Source: Hyphomicrobium_A sp963812795
GTDB taxonomy: Bacteria > Pseudomonadota > Alphaproteobacteria > Rhizobiales > Hyphomicrobiaceae
Length of the DNA stretch: 64,000 nucleotides
NCBI GenBank assembly: GCA_963812795.1
Contig: CAWEWG010000009.1
Span: forward strand, 101,021 to 165,020
Direction of reading: 5' to 3'
Shown: positions 27,013-36,227 of the stretch, one piece after another
Layout: every line of letters starts with the position of its first letter
How positions within the stretch are numbered: the first letter of the stretch is position 1
The notes under the pieces: generated by a model
What the model saw: only the letters and a program-made list of their open reading frames with translations
Told to the model about the DNA's origin: nothing
Databases searched by the model: none
Program-made: the position numbers and the translations under genes

Positions 27013-27650
27013 AGCTTGGCCTGCATCCCGCGCACGAAGGACGTGAGCCCGTTGAGGCGTTCGCGCCGCAGCCGCTCGGCGGTGAGGATGGCGGTGAGTC
27101 CTTCCATCGACGTCGGCAGATCCGTGTTGACGATGACGTAATCGTATTCCGGCCAGTGACTGATCTCGTCGGATGCCTTGTCCATGCGGCGACGCACGAT
27201 GTCTTCGGGGTCTTGCGCACGCGCGCGCAGGCGTTGCTCCAGCGAGGCGGCCGATGGCGGCAGGACGAACACGCGCACGACGTCGTGCTTCATCTTTTCG
27301 GAGAGCTGCTGCGCGCCCTGCCAGTCGATGTCGAAGAGGATGTCCTTGCCGTGCGCGATCGCCGCCTCGACGGGCGCGCGCGGCGTGCCGTAATAGTTGT
27401 CGAACACGCGCGCCCATTCGAGCAGCGCCCCGCCATCCGCCATGCGCTTGAAGGCGGCTTCGTCGACGAAGGTGTAGTCGCGGCCGTCCGTCTCGCCCGG
27501 ACGCGGCTTGCGTGTCGTCACCGACACCGACATGGAGATGTCGCTATCGGCCTCGATCAGGCGGCGCGCCAGCGTCGTCTTCCCCGCGCCCGACGGCGAG
27601 GACAGCACGAGCAGCAATCCGCGGCGTTCAATTGTAACTGTACCTGCCAT
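27009..27650 (-). CDS. gmk: guanylate kinase
   Basis: A 213-residue cytoplasmic enzyme converting GMP to GDP with ATP. It has a P-loop SSPSGAGKTT at residues 17-26, then SVSVTTRKPRPGETDGRDY, the GMP-binding region, and FDIDWQGAQQL. The length is typical. It is preceded by yicC 13 bp upstream, an order conserved in alphaproteobacteria, and followed by the overlapping lipase-like gene. Confidence 0.97.
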   Translation of the reverse strand: MAGTVTIERRGLLLVLSSPSGAGKTTLARRLIEADSDISMSVSVTTRKPRPGETDGRDYTFVDEAAFKRMADGGALLEWARVFDNYYGTPRAPVEAAIAHGKDILFDIDWQGAQQLSEKMKHDVVRVFVLPPSAASLEQRLRARAQDPEDIVRRRMDKASDEISHWPEYDYVIVNTDLPTSMEGLTAILTAERLRRERLNGLTSFVRGMQAKL

Positions 27651-27663
27651 GCCTCGTCTCAGC

Positions 27664-28551
27664 TCACTCGATGTTCTGCACCTGCTCGCGCAACTGGTCG
27701 ATCACCGTCTTCAGGGCGAGGCCGGCGCGGGTGATTTCGATATCGCTCGCCTTGGAGCACAGCGTGTTGGCCTCGCGGTTGAACTCCTGAGCGAGGAAGT
27801 CGAGCTTGCGGCCGACGGCCCCGTCCTCGGCAATAAGCTCGCGCGCCGCGTCGATGTGCGAGACGAGGCGCTGCAGCTCCTCCTCGACGTCGGCACGCGT
27901 CGCCAGCAGCACGGCCTCCTGATGCAGGCGCGTGGCGTCAAAGCCGTTGCCGACGTCGAGCAGGCGGCTCACCTGCTCCTTGAGACGGGCCTGCACCGCT
28001 TCGCGCGTGCGCGCCGGAGACTGCTGCACGACACGCACCAGGCGCTCGATCTCGTCGAGCTGGCCGTTGAGGGTCGAAGCCAGCCGCGAGCCCTCGGCGG
28101 CGCGCGCGGCAACCAGCGCGATGAGCGCGCCGTTTAGCGATTTCAGCATCGCCTCGCTGCGTGCCGCGGCCTGCTCGGGATCATCGGCATCGTCGACGAC
28201 GTCGAGCACGCCCTTGATCGTGATGAGGCCGTCGACGCGCGGGGGCGCCGCATCGGTGAGCGTGCGAATGCGTGCGGCGGCGACCATGACCTGCGCCAGC
28301 GCCCGCTCGTTGATGCGTATCTCGGTGCCGGAATCGCCGCGTTCGTAGGAGAGGGCGACGGTGAGGCTGCCGCGGACGACGTGGCCGGCGATAGCTTCGC
28401 GCACCTTCGGCTCGAGCTGCTCGCACCCTGGCGGCAGCCGCAAGCGCACATCGAGCCCGCGCCCATTGACGCTGCGCACTTCCCAATGCCAGGCGCACTC
28501 TCCTTGAGCGCCTTCAGCGCGCGCAAAGCCGGTCATGCTCTTGATGCTCAT
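27664..28551 (-). CDS. yicC: YicC/YloC family endoribonuclease
   Basis: A 295-residue protein starting SIKSMTGFARAEG, the hallmark N-terminus of the YicC family. SVNGRGLDVRLRLP and the C-terminal domain GRKLDFLAQEFNREANTLCSK are equally characteristic. E. coli YicC and related enzymes have been described as endoribonucleases acting in RNA turnover. The ATG at 28551 is chosen to give the conserved start. It sits between mltG (about 120 bp upstream) and gmk. Confidence 0.93.
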   Translation of the reverse strand: MSIKSMTGFARAEGAQGECAWHWEVRSVNGRGLDVRLRLPPGCEQLEPKVREAIAGHVVRGSLTVALSYERGDSGTEIRINERALAQVMVAAARIRTLTDAAPPRVDGLITIKGVLDVVDDADDPEQAAARSEAMLKSLNGALIALVAARAAEGSRLASTLNGQLDEIERLVRVVQQSPARTREAVQARLKEQVSRLLDVGNGFDATRLHQEAVLLATRADVEEELQRLVSHIDAARELIAEDGAVGRKLDFLAQEFNREANTLCSKASDIEITRAGLALKTVIDQLREQVQNIE

Positions 28552-28673
28552 TGCGGCTCCGCTACGCCCAGGCGCCGGGGGGCCCAACGCGCGGGAAATC
28601 TAACCCTCGGCGGCCCCGTCAACAAGGCGCGTGCCGAACGGATGGGCGGGAACGTTACCCGGCGCCTAAGTGG

Positions 28674-29984
28674 CTACTGCTTCGGCTTGCGGACCGGCAG
28701 GGGAATGGTGGCCGCCGCGGCGGGCGCGGCCGTCGTCGATACCGTCTTGGAGCCGGCGTTGATCACGCGCGGCGCTGCCGCCGCGGCGGCAGGAGGTACG
28801 GGGATGGCATCGGGCGCTGCCGCCGCCTCCGGCGGTGCATCTTTCTTGCGCTCCTTCTCGACCTTGCGCCAGTTGGTCACCGCCGCGTTGTGCTCCTTGA
28901 GCGTGTCGGAGAACGTGTGACCGCCGGTGCCGTCGGCGACGAAGTAGAGGTCGGTCGTCGTCGGCGGATTGAGCGTCGCCTCGATGGCGGAGCGGCCCGG
29001 GTTGCAGATCGGCGTCGGCGGCAAGCCACCGATCTGGTAGGTGTTGTGCGCCGTCTTCTGGTCGAGGTCGGCACGCGTGATGGAACGCCCGAGCGTCCCC
29101 TGACCGCCGACGAGGCCGTAGATCACCGTCGGATCGGACTGCAGGCGCATTCCCTTCTTCAAGCGGTTGATGAATACGGCGGCGACGCGCCCGCGCTCAT
29201 CGGCGCGTCCCGTTTCCTTCTCGACGATGGAGGCGAAGATAATGGCTTCCTCGGGCGTGGCGACGGGCAGGCTCGGCTGGCGACGCTCCCACGCCGTCGC
29301 CAGGAAGCGCTGCATCTCGCCCTGCATGCGCTCGAGCAGCTCGCGCCGGTCCATGCCCTTGGAGAAGCGGTACGTATCGGGCAACAGCGCGCCCTCCGGC
29401 GGAATATCGGTGATGTCGCCGACCAGCTCGTCTTCCTCGCGCAGCTTCTCGACGATCTGCAGGCTGGTCAGTCCCTCGGGAATGGTGAGCTTGGAGAGCA
29501 CGCCGCGCCCTTGCGTCAGCATCTCCATGATGTCCGCCATGCTGGCGTTCTTCTTGATCTCGTAGTCGCCGGCCTTGAGCTCCAGCTGCTTGGGTCCGAT
29601 GGCACCGCGCAGCAGGTAATTGGCAATGAAGGCCCAGCGGTTGGAAATCGCCCCTTCCTTCTCCAGGCGCGTGGCGATGGCGATGCGCCCCTCTCCCTTG
29701 GGAACGGCGATCACGCGCGAAACGGCGAGCGGTCCTGGCGTTTCGTACTGATGGTAGAGCAGCGCCGCCAGGCCGCCGGCAGCGAGCATGAGGAACAAAA
29801 GCAGCGTGAACAGACCGCTGACGAAACGCATAAATCCGCCGCCGCGGCGTGGCGCGCCGGGTGGGGCGGCGCCGCGCGGCGGTCCGGGCGGTCGCGACGG
29901 CTCGAGCATCTCGGCGGGCGAGCGCGGGCGAATGCTCCCGCGGCGGAAGGGGGGCTCCTGCCTCGAAGGAGGTAAGGTGCTCAA
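28674..29984 (-). CDS. mltG: endolytic murein transglycosylase MltG
   Basis: A 436-residue inner-membrane protein that cuts nascent peptidoglycan glycan strands and sets their length. A TTG start at 29984 has a GGGAG site upstream; a later ATG at 29907 is possible. A Pro/Gly/Arg-rich cytoplasmic leader (about 50 residues) comes first, then one membrane helix (about 55-78), a LysM-like subdomain and the YceG domain with ASIVEKETG, where Glu255 is the expected catalytic acid. An Ala/Pro-rich tail of about 60 residues follows. It lies in the fabF-mltG-yicC-gmk order. Confidence 0.93.
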   Translation of the reverse strand: MSTLPPSRQEPPFRRGSIRPRSPAEMLEPSRPPGPPRGAAPPGAPRRGGGFMRFVSGLFTLLLFLMLAAGGLAALLYHQYETPGPLAVSRVIAVPKGEGRIAIATRLEKEGAISNRWAFIANYLLRGAIGPKQLELKAGDYEIKKNASMADIMEMLTQGRGVLSKLTIPEGLTSLQIVEKLREEDELVGDITDIPPEGALLPDTYRFSKGMDRRELLERMQGEMQRFLATAWERRQPSLPVATPEEAIIFASIVEKETGRADERGRVAAVFINRLKKGMRLQSDPTVIYGLVGGQGTLGRSITRADLDQKTAHNTYQIGGLPPTPICNPGRSAIEATLNPPTTTDLYFVADGTGGHTFSDTLKEHNAAVTNWRKVEKERKKDAPPEAAAAPDAIPVPPAAAAAAPRVINAGSKTVSTTAAPAAAATIPLPVRKPKQ

Positions 29985-30131
29985 CGTTGCGCTCCCGTTA
30001 GCGACGCAGCCTTGCCCGCGAGGCCTGCAATTATCGCCTCGACCCTCGTGTGATGATCGAGAAATTCGCCATCACAGCGGCAAGGTACGGAGCGAATTCC
30101 TCGATCTGAATCACACGAGCAAGTCTACGCT

Positions 30132-30209
30132 TCTAGTGTCCCTTAGATTGCGCAGCTCGCTCCCGACCCGGCAGCAAGCTCTGGCGAGCTTCGCAATCGG
30201 GACACTAGA
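30132..30209. repeat. long imperfect inverted repeat between fabF and mltG
   Basis: The arms start TCTAGTGTCCC and end GGGACACTAGA and continue inward as GATTGCGCAGCTCGC against GCGAGCTTCGCAATC. Pairing is nearly continuous over about 26 bp per arm, apart from a TTA insertion and one mismatch, around a loop of about 23 bases. It resembles a mobile palindromic intergenic element or a processed RNA hairpin. It lies in the roughly 300-bp fabF-mltG spacer, which has no gene. Confidence 0.75.
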
Positions 30210-30282
30210 GCCAAATATGGCAAAAGCGGGAAAGGATTTTGTTACCGGAGCTTGTCTGGCGGGGCAGGGTGGCGGCCGCGCC

Positions 30283-31548
30283 TCAGGCGACGCGCCGCAA
30301 AATGAGCGAGGCATTGGTGCCACCGAAGCCGAAGGAGTTGGAGAGCACCGTATTGATCTCGCGCTTCTTCGCCGTGTGCGGCACGAGGTCGATTGCCGTC
30401 TCCACCGAGGGGTTGTCGAGGTTGAGGGTCGGCGGCGCGATGTTGTCGCGGATGGCCAGCGCCGAGAAGATGGCTTCCACCGCCCCGGCGGCGCCTAGGA
30501 GGTGACCGACGGCCGACTTGGTGGACGACATCGCCACCTTGCCGGAGGCATTGCCGAAAAGGCGCTCGACGGCGCCGAGCTCGATCTCGTCGCCCATCGG
30601 GGTCGAGGTGCCGTGCGCGTTGACGTAGTCGATGTCGCTCACATCGATCTCGGCGCGCTTCAAGGCGGCGCGCATGCAGCGGTAGGCGCCATCGCCGTTC
30701 TCCGCCGGAGCGGTGATGTGGTAGGCGTCGCCCGACATACCGTAACCGATCACCTCGGCGTAGATCTTGGCGCCGCGCGCCTTGGCATGTTCCAGCGTTT
30801 CGAGAACGACGACGCCGGCGCCCTCGCCCATCACGAAGCCGTCGCGGTCCTTGTCGTAAGGGCGCGAAGCCTTGGTCGGGTTGTCGTTGAAGCCGGTGGA
30901 AAGCGCGCGGCAAGCGATGAAGCCGGCCATGCCGATACGGCAGATGGGGCTTTCGGTGCCGCCCGCGACCATCACCTCGGCGTCGCCCAGCGCGACGAGA
31001 CGCGCCGCATCGCCGATGGCGTGCGTGCCGGTCGCGCAGGCTGTCACCACCGCGTGGTTCGGGCCCTTGAGGTCGTGCTTGATCGAGACGTAGCCGGCGG
31101 CGAGATTGATCAGCCGTCCGGGAATGAAGAACGGCGAGACGCGGCGCGGTCCCTTCTCCTTCAACAGCAGAGCGGTCTCGGCGATCCCCGGGAGGCCGCC
31201 GATTCCCGAGCCGATGAGGACGCCCGTCGTCTCCTGCTTCTCCGGCGTATCCGCCTTGAAGCCGGAATCGGCCATCGCCTGGTCCGCGGCAGCGACGGCA
31301 TAGATGATGAAGTCATCTACCTTGCGCTGCTCCTTCGGCTCCATCCAATCGTCGGGATTGAACTTGCCTTCGGCGGTCGCGCCGCGCGGGACGAAGTTGG
31401 CGATCTGGCAGGACAGATCCGCAACGTCGAACTCCTCGATCCGCCGCGCGCCGCTCTTGCCGGCGATGAGGTTTGACCACGCGTGGTCGACGCCGCAGCC
31501 GACGGGCGAAACGATGCCAAGTCCTGTAATGACGACGCGACGCATCAT
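30283..31548 (-). CDS. fabF: beta-ketoacyl-ACP synthase II
   Basis: A 421-residue condensing enzyme that elongates acyl-ACP with malonyl-ACP in type II fatty acid synthesis. The catalytic Cys171 lies in VTACATGTHAIG and the two histidines in NAHGTSTPMGD (about 311) and KSAVGHLLGAAG (about 348). It begins RRVVITGLGIVSPVG, as usual. Two ATG codons are adjacent at the start, with an AAGGA site upstream. It follows acpP by about 160 bp in the fab cluster. Confidence 0.97.
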   Translation of the reverse strand: MMRRVVITGLGIVSPVGCGVDHAWSNLIAGKSGARRIEEFDVADLSCQIANFVPRGATAEGKFNPDDWMEPKEQRKVDDFIIYAVAAADQAMADSGFKADTPEKQETTGVLIGSGIGGLPGIAETALLLKEKGPRRVSPFFIPGRLINLAAGYVSIKHDLKGPNHAVVTACATGTHAIGDAARLVALGDAEVMVAGGTESPICRIGMAGFIACRALSTGFNDNPTKASRPYDKDRDGFVMGEGAGVVVLETLEHAKARGAKIYAEVIGYGMSGDAYHITAPAENGDGAYRCMRAALKRAEIDVSDIDYVNAHGTSTPMGDEIELGAVERLFGNASGKVAMSSTKSAVGHLLGAAGAVEAIFSALAIRDNIAPPTLNLDNPSVETAIDLVPHTAKKREINTVLSNSFGFGGTNASLILRRVA

Positions 31549-31708
31549 GGTCCTTGAAGCGGGAGCTCAGGCCGGCGCCTCAAGCTTGCGGTCGGGTCAA
31601 GCCTCGAAGTCAAGCCCCGATGTGCCTGGTGCGCCTGCGCAAGCTCCGAAATTCCACCCGGCGGAAGCCGGTAGAGCCGCAGCTTAGCCGTTGAGGGATC
31701 AAGACGGC

Positions 31709-31951
31709 TCAGGCGGCGCTGGCGTTCTTCTCGAGAAACTTGACCGCGTCTCCGACGGTCAGGATGTGCTCGGCGGCGTCGTCGGGGATTTCGCAGCCGA
31801 ACTCCTCCTCGAACGCCATCACGAGCTCAACCGTGTCAAGGCTGTCGGCGCCCAGGTCGTCGATGAAGCTGGCGTTCTCGGTGACCTTCTCGGCCTCCAC
31901 GCCCAAGTGCTCCACGACGATCTTCTTCACGCGCTCAGCGACATCGCTCAT
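31709..31951 (-). CDS. acpP: acyl carrier protein
   Basis: An 80-residue acidic carrier of growing acyl chains. The phosphopantetheine attachment Ser37 lies in DDLGADSLDTVEL, the canonical motif. The ATG at 31951 gives the standard start SDVAERVKKIV. It is flanked by fabG upstream and fabF downstream. Confidence 0.98.
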   Translation of the reverse strand: MSDVAERVKKIVVEHLGVEAEKVTENASFIDDLGADSLDTVELVMAFEEEFGCEIPDDAAEHILTVGDAVKFLEKNASAA

Positions 31952-32287
31952 AGTCTTCCCTCGCGTCGGTTGCTTTAGCAGTTCGCAAATTCTGGTGTTC
32001 TGGACTAGCCCGTGGCCGGTGGCCTCAGCTTCTATAGAGAAGCGCGCGACCGGCGGGTATCGAAACGACGCGCTATTCCACTCTTTCGCACTCCGTGCGG
32101 CGGCCAAACCTTGGCCCCGTTTCTATTCGCACACTCGTGTCGAGGGCCGCAAAACCGTTCGGCTCGTTAACATACTTCATTGGGCTTGGCCAGCGTTGCC
32201 CAGGCCCATTTTGCCGCGTCATTACGGAGCCGATTTCATCAGGCGTGCCAAGCGCTAGTACCACCTGACGCACATTTACCATGGGGC
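31952..32287. other. intergenic region fabG-acpP
   Basis: About 335 bp between fabG and acpP on the - strand. The size suggests that acpP has its own promoter here, which is usual for this highly expressed gene. No ORF or hairpin is convincing. Confidence 0.5.
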
Positions 32288-33031
32288 CTAAACCATGGCC
32301 ATGCCGCCATTGATGTGCAGCGTCTGCCCGGTGATGTACCCGGCTTCGTTGCTGGCCAGGTAGACAACGCCCGCCGCAATCTCCTCGGGCGCGCCGAATC
32401 GCTGCTGCGGGATCATCTTGGCGATCTCTTCGGTCTGCTTTTCGTTGAGCGCCGCGGTCATCGGCGTCGAAACGAACCCCGGGGCGATGCAATTGGCGGT
32501 GATGCCGCGCGGGGCGACCTCACGCGCCAGTGATTTTGTCATGCCGATCATGCCGGCCTTGGACGCGGAATAATTGCCCTGGCCCGGATTGCCGAACACG
32601 CCCGATACCGAGGCGATATTGATGATGCGGCCGAAGTTCGGCTTGGCGCGGAGCATGGCGCGGGCGGCAGCCCGGCACAGCATGAAGGTCGAGGTGAGGT
32701 TGACGGCGATCACCTCGTCCCACTGCTCGTCCTTCATCACCATGAAGAGGTTGTCGCGCGTCAGGCCGGCATTGTTTACGAGGATGTCGAGGCGCCCGAG
32801 CTTGCCGACGGCCTGCTCGATGAGCTTCCCGACTTCAGCGCGATTGCCGAGATCGCAGGGCAGCACATGGCCGCGGTCGCCGAACCCGGCTGCCAGCGCT
32901 TCCAACTTGTCTGCCTGCCGGCCGGAGACGGCGACGGTGGCGCCCTGAGCAAACAGCGTCTTGGCGATGGCGCCGCCGATGCCGCCGGTGGCGCCGGTGA
33001 CGAGCGCGGTCTTGCCTGCGAGGTCGAACAT
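32288..33031 (-). CDS. fabG: 3-oxoacyl-ACP reductase
   Basis: A 247-residue NADPH-dependent short-chain dehydrogenase carrying out the first reduction of each fatty acid elongation cycle. It has the cofactor motif TGATGGIGGAIA near the N-terminus, NNAGLTRDN, the catalytic Ser in NIASVSG and the YxxxK pair in GNYSASKAG, then IAPGFVSTPMT. The length is typical. fabD lies 11 bp upstream, so the two are co-transcribed. Confidence 0.97.
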   Translation of the reverse strand: MFDLAGKTALVTGATGGIGGAIAKTLFAQGATVAVSGRQADKLEALAAGFGDRGHVLPCDLGNRAEVGKLIEQAVGKLGRLDILVNNAGLTRDNLFMVMKDEQWDEVIAVNLTSTFMLCRAAARAMLRAKPNFGRIINIASVSGVFGNPGQGNYSASKAGMIGMTKSLAREVAPRGITANCIAPGFVSTPMTAALNEKQTEEIAKMIPQQRFGAPEEIAAGVVYLASNEAGYITGQTLHINGGMAMV

Positions 33032-33042
33032 CGGGGGATCCT

Positions 33043-33990
33043 CTAGGAGTTGAGACGCGCGAGCGCGGCGTCGATGTCGGCCGGGGTGCCGACGCTGCTG
33101 GCGTTGAGCGAAGCCTCGATACGCTTGGCGAGACCCGCGAGCACCTTGCCGGAGCCGATCTCATAGACGTCGGTGACGCCGTTGGCGGTCATGTAGGCGA
33201 CGCACTCGCGCCAGCGCACCGTGCCGGTGACCTGCTCGACGAGTCGCTTCCTGATCTCATCGGGGTCGCTGATCGGCGCCGCCAGCACGTTGGCGACGAC
33301 CGGCACCACCGGGGCATTGACGGTCACCTTGGCCAGCGCCTCGCGCATCGCATCGGCGGCGGGTTGCATCAGCGCGCAATGGAAGGGGGCGGACACGGGT
33401 AGCGGCACCGCGCGGCGTACACCATGCGCCTTGCCGATTTCCGGCACGCGGTCGAGCGCCACCTTGTCGCCCGACAGCACCACCTGCGTCGGCTCGTTGT
33501 CGTTGGCGACCTGGCAGACGTCCCCCTGCGCGGCGGCTTCGGCAACCTGGCGCGCCGCGTCGATGCCGACGCCGAGCAGTGCCGTCATGGCGCCCTTGCC
33601 GACCGGAACGGCGGCTTGCATCGCCTTGCCGCGCAGCTTCAACAGACGCGCGGCGTCAGCGAGCGTGAAGGCGCCGGCAGCCGCCAGCGCGGAATACTCG
33701 CCCAGCGAATGGCCGGCGACGAATTTGACTTTATCCTTGAGCTTGAAGCCGTGCTCCTTCTCGAGCACCCGCATCACCGCCATCGATACCGCCATCAGTG
33801 CCGGCTGGGCGTTCTCGGTCAGCGTCAGGGTCTCTTTCGGACCCTCCCACATGATTTGCGACAGGTTCTGCCCGAGCGCGGCATCGACCTCTTCGAACAC
33901 CTCGCGTGCCGAGGCATATGTCTGCGCCAGCTCGCGGCCCATGCCGACATCCTGGCTACCCTGCCCGGGAAATATGAATGCGATGGCCAT
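33043..33990 (-). CDS. fabD: malonyl-CoA:ACP transacylase
   Basis: A 315-residue enzyme loading malonyl groups onto ACP. It starts AIAFIFPGQGSQ, has the nucleophile Ser95 in VAGHSLGEYSALAA and the usual PVSAPFHCALM block carrying the catalytic His. It is the first gene of the fabD-fabG-acpP-fabF cluster as read here. The start is ATG with the family-typical N-terminus. Confidence 0.97.
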   Translation of the reverse strand: MAIAFIFPGQGSQDVGMGRELAQTYASAREVFEEVDAALGQNLSQIMWEGPKETLTLTENAQPALMAVSMAVMRVLEKEHGFKLKDKVKFVAGHSLGEYSALAAAGAFTLADAARLLKLRGKAMQAAVPVGKGAMTALLGVGIDAARQVAEAAAQGDVCQVANDNEPTQVVLSGDKVALDRVPEIGKAHGVRRAVPLPVSAPFHCALMQPAADAMREALAKVTVNAPVVPVVANVLAAPISDPDEIRKRLVEQVTGTVRWRECVAYMTANGVTDVYEIGSGKVLAGLAKRIEASLNASSVGTPADIDAALARLNS

Positions 33991-34186
33991 GGGAGATGGG
34001 GCGCTCGTGTGGCGGATTTGGCTGGCAAGAACACGCCCCCCACGCCGCTGTCAAGCGGACCCACCGTGATGCAAATTGCGACGTTCGGGAATGACCGCTC
34101 CCACTGCGACAGTTCTCGCCCATTGTTGTCATCATCCTGTGAGACAGGCGTGGTCTGGACGGCGCGAAAATGCGACGGAGATTCAG

Positions 34187-34447
34187 ATGCCTGGCAATTC
34201 CGCGTTCGATCCCGAGACCCTCTCGATCATGGGCCGCGCGCTCGACGAGGCCTGGGCCGAGTTCGAGAGCCGGAGCTGGGTGCGGGCCGAGCCGGAGAAG
34301 TCCGGCATCCGCCGGGCGCTCGCCCTGCGCATCATGGCCGCCGTACGCGTCGGGCAGCGCGACCCCCAGCGCCTCCGCGATGTCGCCCTGCACGTCATCG
34401 AGGGGTGCAAGATCACCCGCGCCGTAGGTACGGCCCCCACCCCCTAG
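34187..34447 (+). CDS. small hypothetical protein
   Basis: An 86-residue helical protein. The ATG at 34187 is chosen because GGAGATTC precedes it. It contains LDEAWAEFESRSWVRAEPEK and the block LRIMAAVRVGQRDPQRLRDVAL. A similar LRTLFAAAANGERDPEKLK block occurs in the small protein at 36009, so both may belong to one uncharacterised family. It is transcribed divergently from fabD, about 200 bp away. No function is known to me. Confidence 0.6.
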   Translation: MPGNSAFDPETLSIMGRALDEAWAEFESRSWVRAEPEKSGIRRALALRIMAAVRVGQRDPQRLRDVALHVIEGCKITRAVGTAPTP

Positions 34448-34531
34448 CGGCCGTTAAGCCAACGCAGCCGCGCCGCGGACGCCGGACGAACGGCCTGCTA
34501 GAACGAAGGCATCGGGACAAGAGGTGCGCCC

Positions 34532-34933
34532 ATGCCACGAGCCTGCCTGATCGTCTGCCTGCTTATCTTTGCAGCCTCGCCGTCATTGGCCTGCGAGGGC
34601 GACACGCGCGTCATGTTCAACGAGGCTACGACGCTGGCCGGCACTCTCAAGACGGGCAAAGGCGAGCACGAGGCGCAGGGGCCGTTCGAGTACGTTTATC
34701 TCGAGTTGGAGAAGCCCATCTGCGTCGACGCACCGCCCGCGGCCGCCGGCGATGAGGATGCGCCGCAAAGCATTGCCGAGCCGGTGACGCGCGTGCAGAT
34801 CGCCGGCGAGGCGAGCAATCAGCAGCTGCCCATCGGCAAGCGCGTGTCGGTCGAGGGCACGCTCTTCTCGGCCCACACCATGTGGCACGTCGAGCAAGTG
34901 CTCATCGATGCGCCCGGCGTTGAGCTGCGATAG
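34532..34933 (+). CDS. exported DUF4431-like protein
   Basis: A 133-residue protein with a signal peptide (CLIVCLLIFAASPSLA) and mature start CEGDTRVMF. The beta-rich remainder, with FEYVYLELEKPICVDA, VTRVQIAG, GKRVSVEGTLFSAHTMWHVEQVLI, has the look of an OB-fold like that in DUF4431/DUF4131-type periplasmic proteins. Two cysteines could form a disulfide. It lies immediately downstream of the 86-residue gene and converges with the basic protein at 34948. Confidence 0.65.
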   Translation: MPRACLIVCLLIFAASPSLACEGDTRVMFNEATTLAGTLKTGKGEHEAQGPFEYVYLELEKPICVDAPPAAAGDEDAPQSIAEPVTRVQIAGEASNQQLPIGKRVSVEGTLFSAHTMWHVEQVLIDAPGVELR

Positions 34934-34947
34934 CTGCCGCGGCGGCG

Positions 34948-35235
34948 CTATCTGGATTTCGCGGGGCGCTTGCGCTTGCTAGCGCCGGCGCGCGGTGCCG
35001 AGGAAGGCGCGCTAAACCCTTCCCAGAATGCGGCCTGCTGATTGACGAGTAGGCGCGCCGGCGACCAGGCCATGATCGCCTCGAGCACGGCGAACTGGCT
35101 GTCGAGCACCGAGCGCCGCAGCGCCTCGCGCTTCACCGGATCGGAAATGGCAAGCGCCTTCGTCTTCGAGCTGCGGCGCGCCGGCGGCTTGGTGGATTTC
35201 GTCGTGCGACGGGCAGGCTTTTTACGCGGGGGCAT
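34948..35235 (-). CDS. small basic hypothetical protein
   Basis: A 95-residue protein with a Lys/Arg/Pro-rich N-terminus (about 30 residues) and C-terminus flanking a helical core with DSQFAVLEAIMAWSPARLLV and NQQAAFWEGF. The core has a vague similarity to phasin-like helical segments, while the ends look like nucleic-acid-binding tails; neither is conclusive. The ATG at 35235 fits best. It converges with the exported protein gene 15 bp away. Confidence 0.5.
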   Translation of the reverse strand: MPPRKKPARRTTKSTKPPARRSSKTKALAISDPVKREALRRSVLDSQFAVLEAIMAWSPARLLVNQQAAFWEGFSAPSSAPRAGASKRKRPAKSR

Positions 35236-35445
35236 GGGGCAGATCCTTGCTGAAAGGAGCAAAACAGCTCCTGGCTAGGCGCGCCACCCCCCGGTCCGGC
35301 GCCGCACTAACCTACAGGCGATACGCCGCGAGCAGCAAATGACAATTGTTATCGCTTCGTCACTGTTGGACGAGGCTGGCTATGCGCCCCTTGGTGGAAC
35401 GCGGCGCTCTCTTTGCCGTTCCTATTTCTATGAGCGGGAGAGGGA

Positions 35446-35631
35446 ATGGCTAACGATAGGCAAAGGGATGCCCTGTTGGTGATTGGCAAGCATCTCAAAT
35501 CGGAAATCGAGCGCACCCCGCTCCCCGAGGCCAAGCCCGACATCGAGCGCGCCCTGCGGCGCTTGCTGGAGCGCGACGTCGCCGAGCGTTCGCGGCCGCA
35601 CACGCGTTGGTCGGGAGAGGCGAAGAAATAG
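35446..35631 (+). CDS. small hypothetical protein
   Basis: A 61-residue charged protein (KHLKSEIERTPLPE, PDIERALRRLLERDVAE) with a strong GGGAGAGGGA ribosome-binding site directly before the ATG. It is helical with no cysteines, membrane segments or recognised domain. The combination of a good translation signal and amphipathic helices supports it being real. Confidence 0.5.
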   Translation: MANDRQRDALLVIGKHLKSEIERTPLPEAKPDIERALRRLLERDVAERSRPHTRWSGEAKK

Positions 35632-36008
35632 GCGCTCGCGCTCGAGCAGGCCCTCGACTCCGCGGCCGTCGTGTCCGTGACGCCGGCACCTTCGCCCTCA
35701 ACCAGTAAGCGGGGTTCGAGTTTCGACCTTAGGGGCAGCCCGCCTGCTTCTTGCATGACTCGAAGTGACACCACTCCCGCGCCACGAGGCTTTGCGAAGG
35801 CCTCGCCGCATGAAACTTTCGTCTGAGAATTCAGGAAAAGTGAAGCTGCGCGTGCCCGGCGGCGGCCACACGAGCCACGCCATCATCGACGCGTCGCTGG
35901 AGCGAGGCCGAAGCTCCGCAGCACATCTGCAGGTGCGGCTTCGCGGACGGGTCATGGCAGGAACCGGCAAAAACCGCGGACGTTTATAGCGGGACAGGTT
36001 GGCGTGAG
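35632..36008. other. intergenic, no gene recognised
   Basis: About 377 bp. Frames on both strands here are Arg/Ser/Pro-rich with no ribosome-binding site, and none looks like protein. No clear hairpin was seen. Confidence 0.4.
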
Positions 36009-36227
36009 ATGCCCGTGGTTCCAGCATTCACAGTCGAGGAAATCAAATCTCTCCAGGTGGCGCTTAATGCCGCTATGGAGGAGGCGACGAAGAAGGGCAT
36101 CGACATTCCGCTCGACGCCATGCTGCGCACGCTGTTCGCCGCCGCTGCGAACGGCGAGCGGGACCCCGAGAAGCTCAAGGCGGCGATGTTGGCCGCTGGC
36201 GCCCGAGAGGACTCCACCGTCAGCTGA
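36009..36227 (+). CDS. small hypothetical protein
   Basis: A 72-residue protein: FTVEEIKSLQVALNAAMEEA, then KKGIDIPLDAMLRTLFAAAA, then NGERDPEKLKAAML. It is helical and acidic-basic balanced. The GxRDPxxL block resembles the one in the 86-residue protein at 34187. No domain is recognised, and there is no membrane segment or signal peptide. Confidence 0.5.
   Translation: MPVVPAFTVEEIKSLQVALNAAMEEATKKGIDIPLDAMLRTLFAAAANGERDPEKLKAAMLAAGAREDSTVS

Noticed and set aside
35698..36027. 109-codon - strand frame in the spacer before the 72-residue gene
   Set aside because: Arg/Ser/Pro-rich, no ribosome-binding site and overlaps the start of the better-supported + strand gene.
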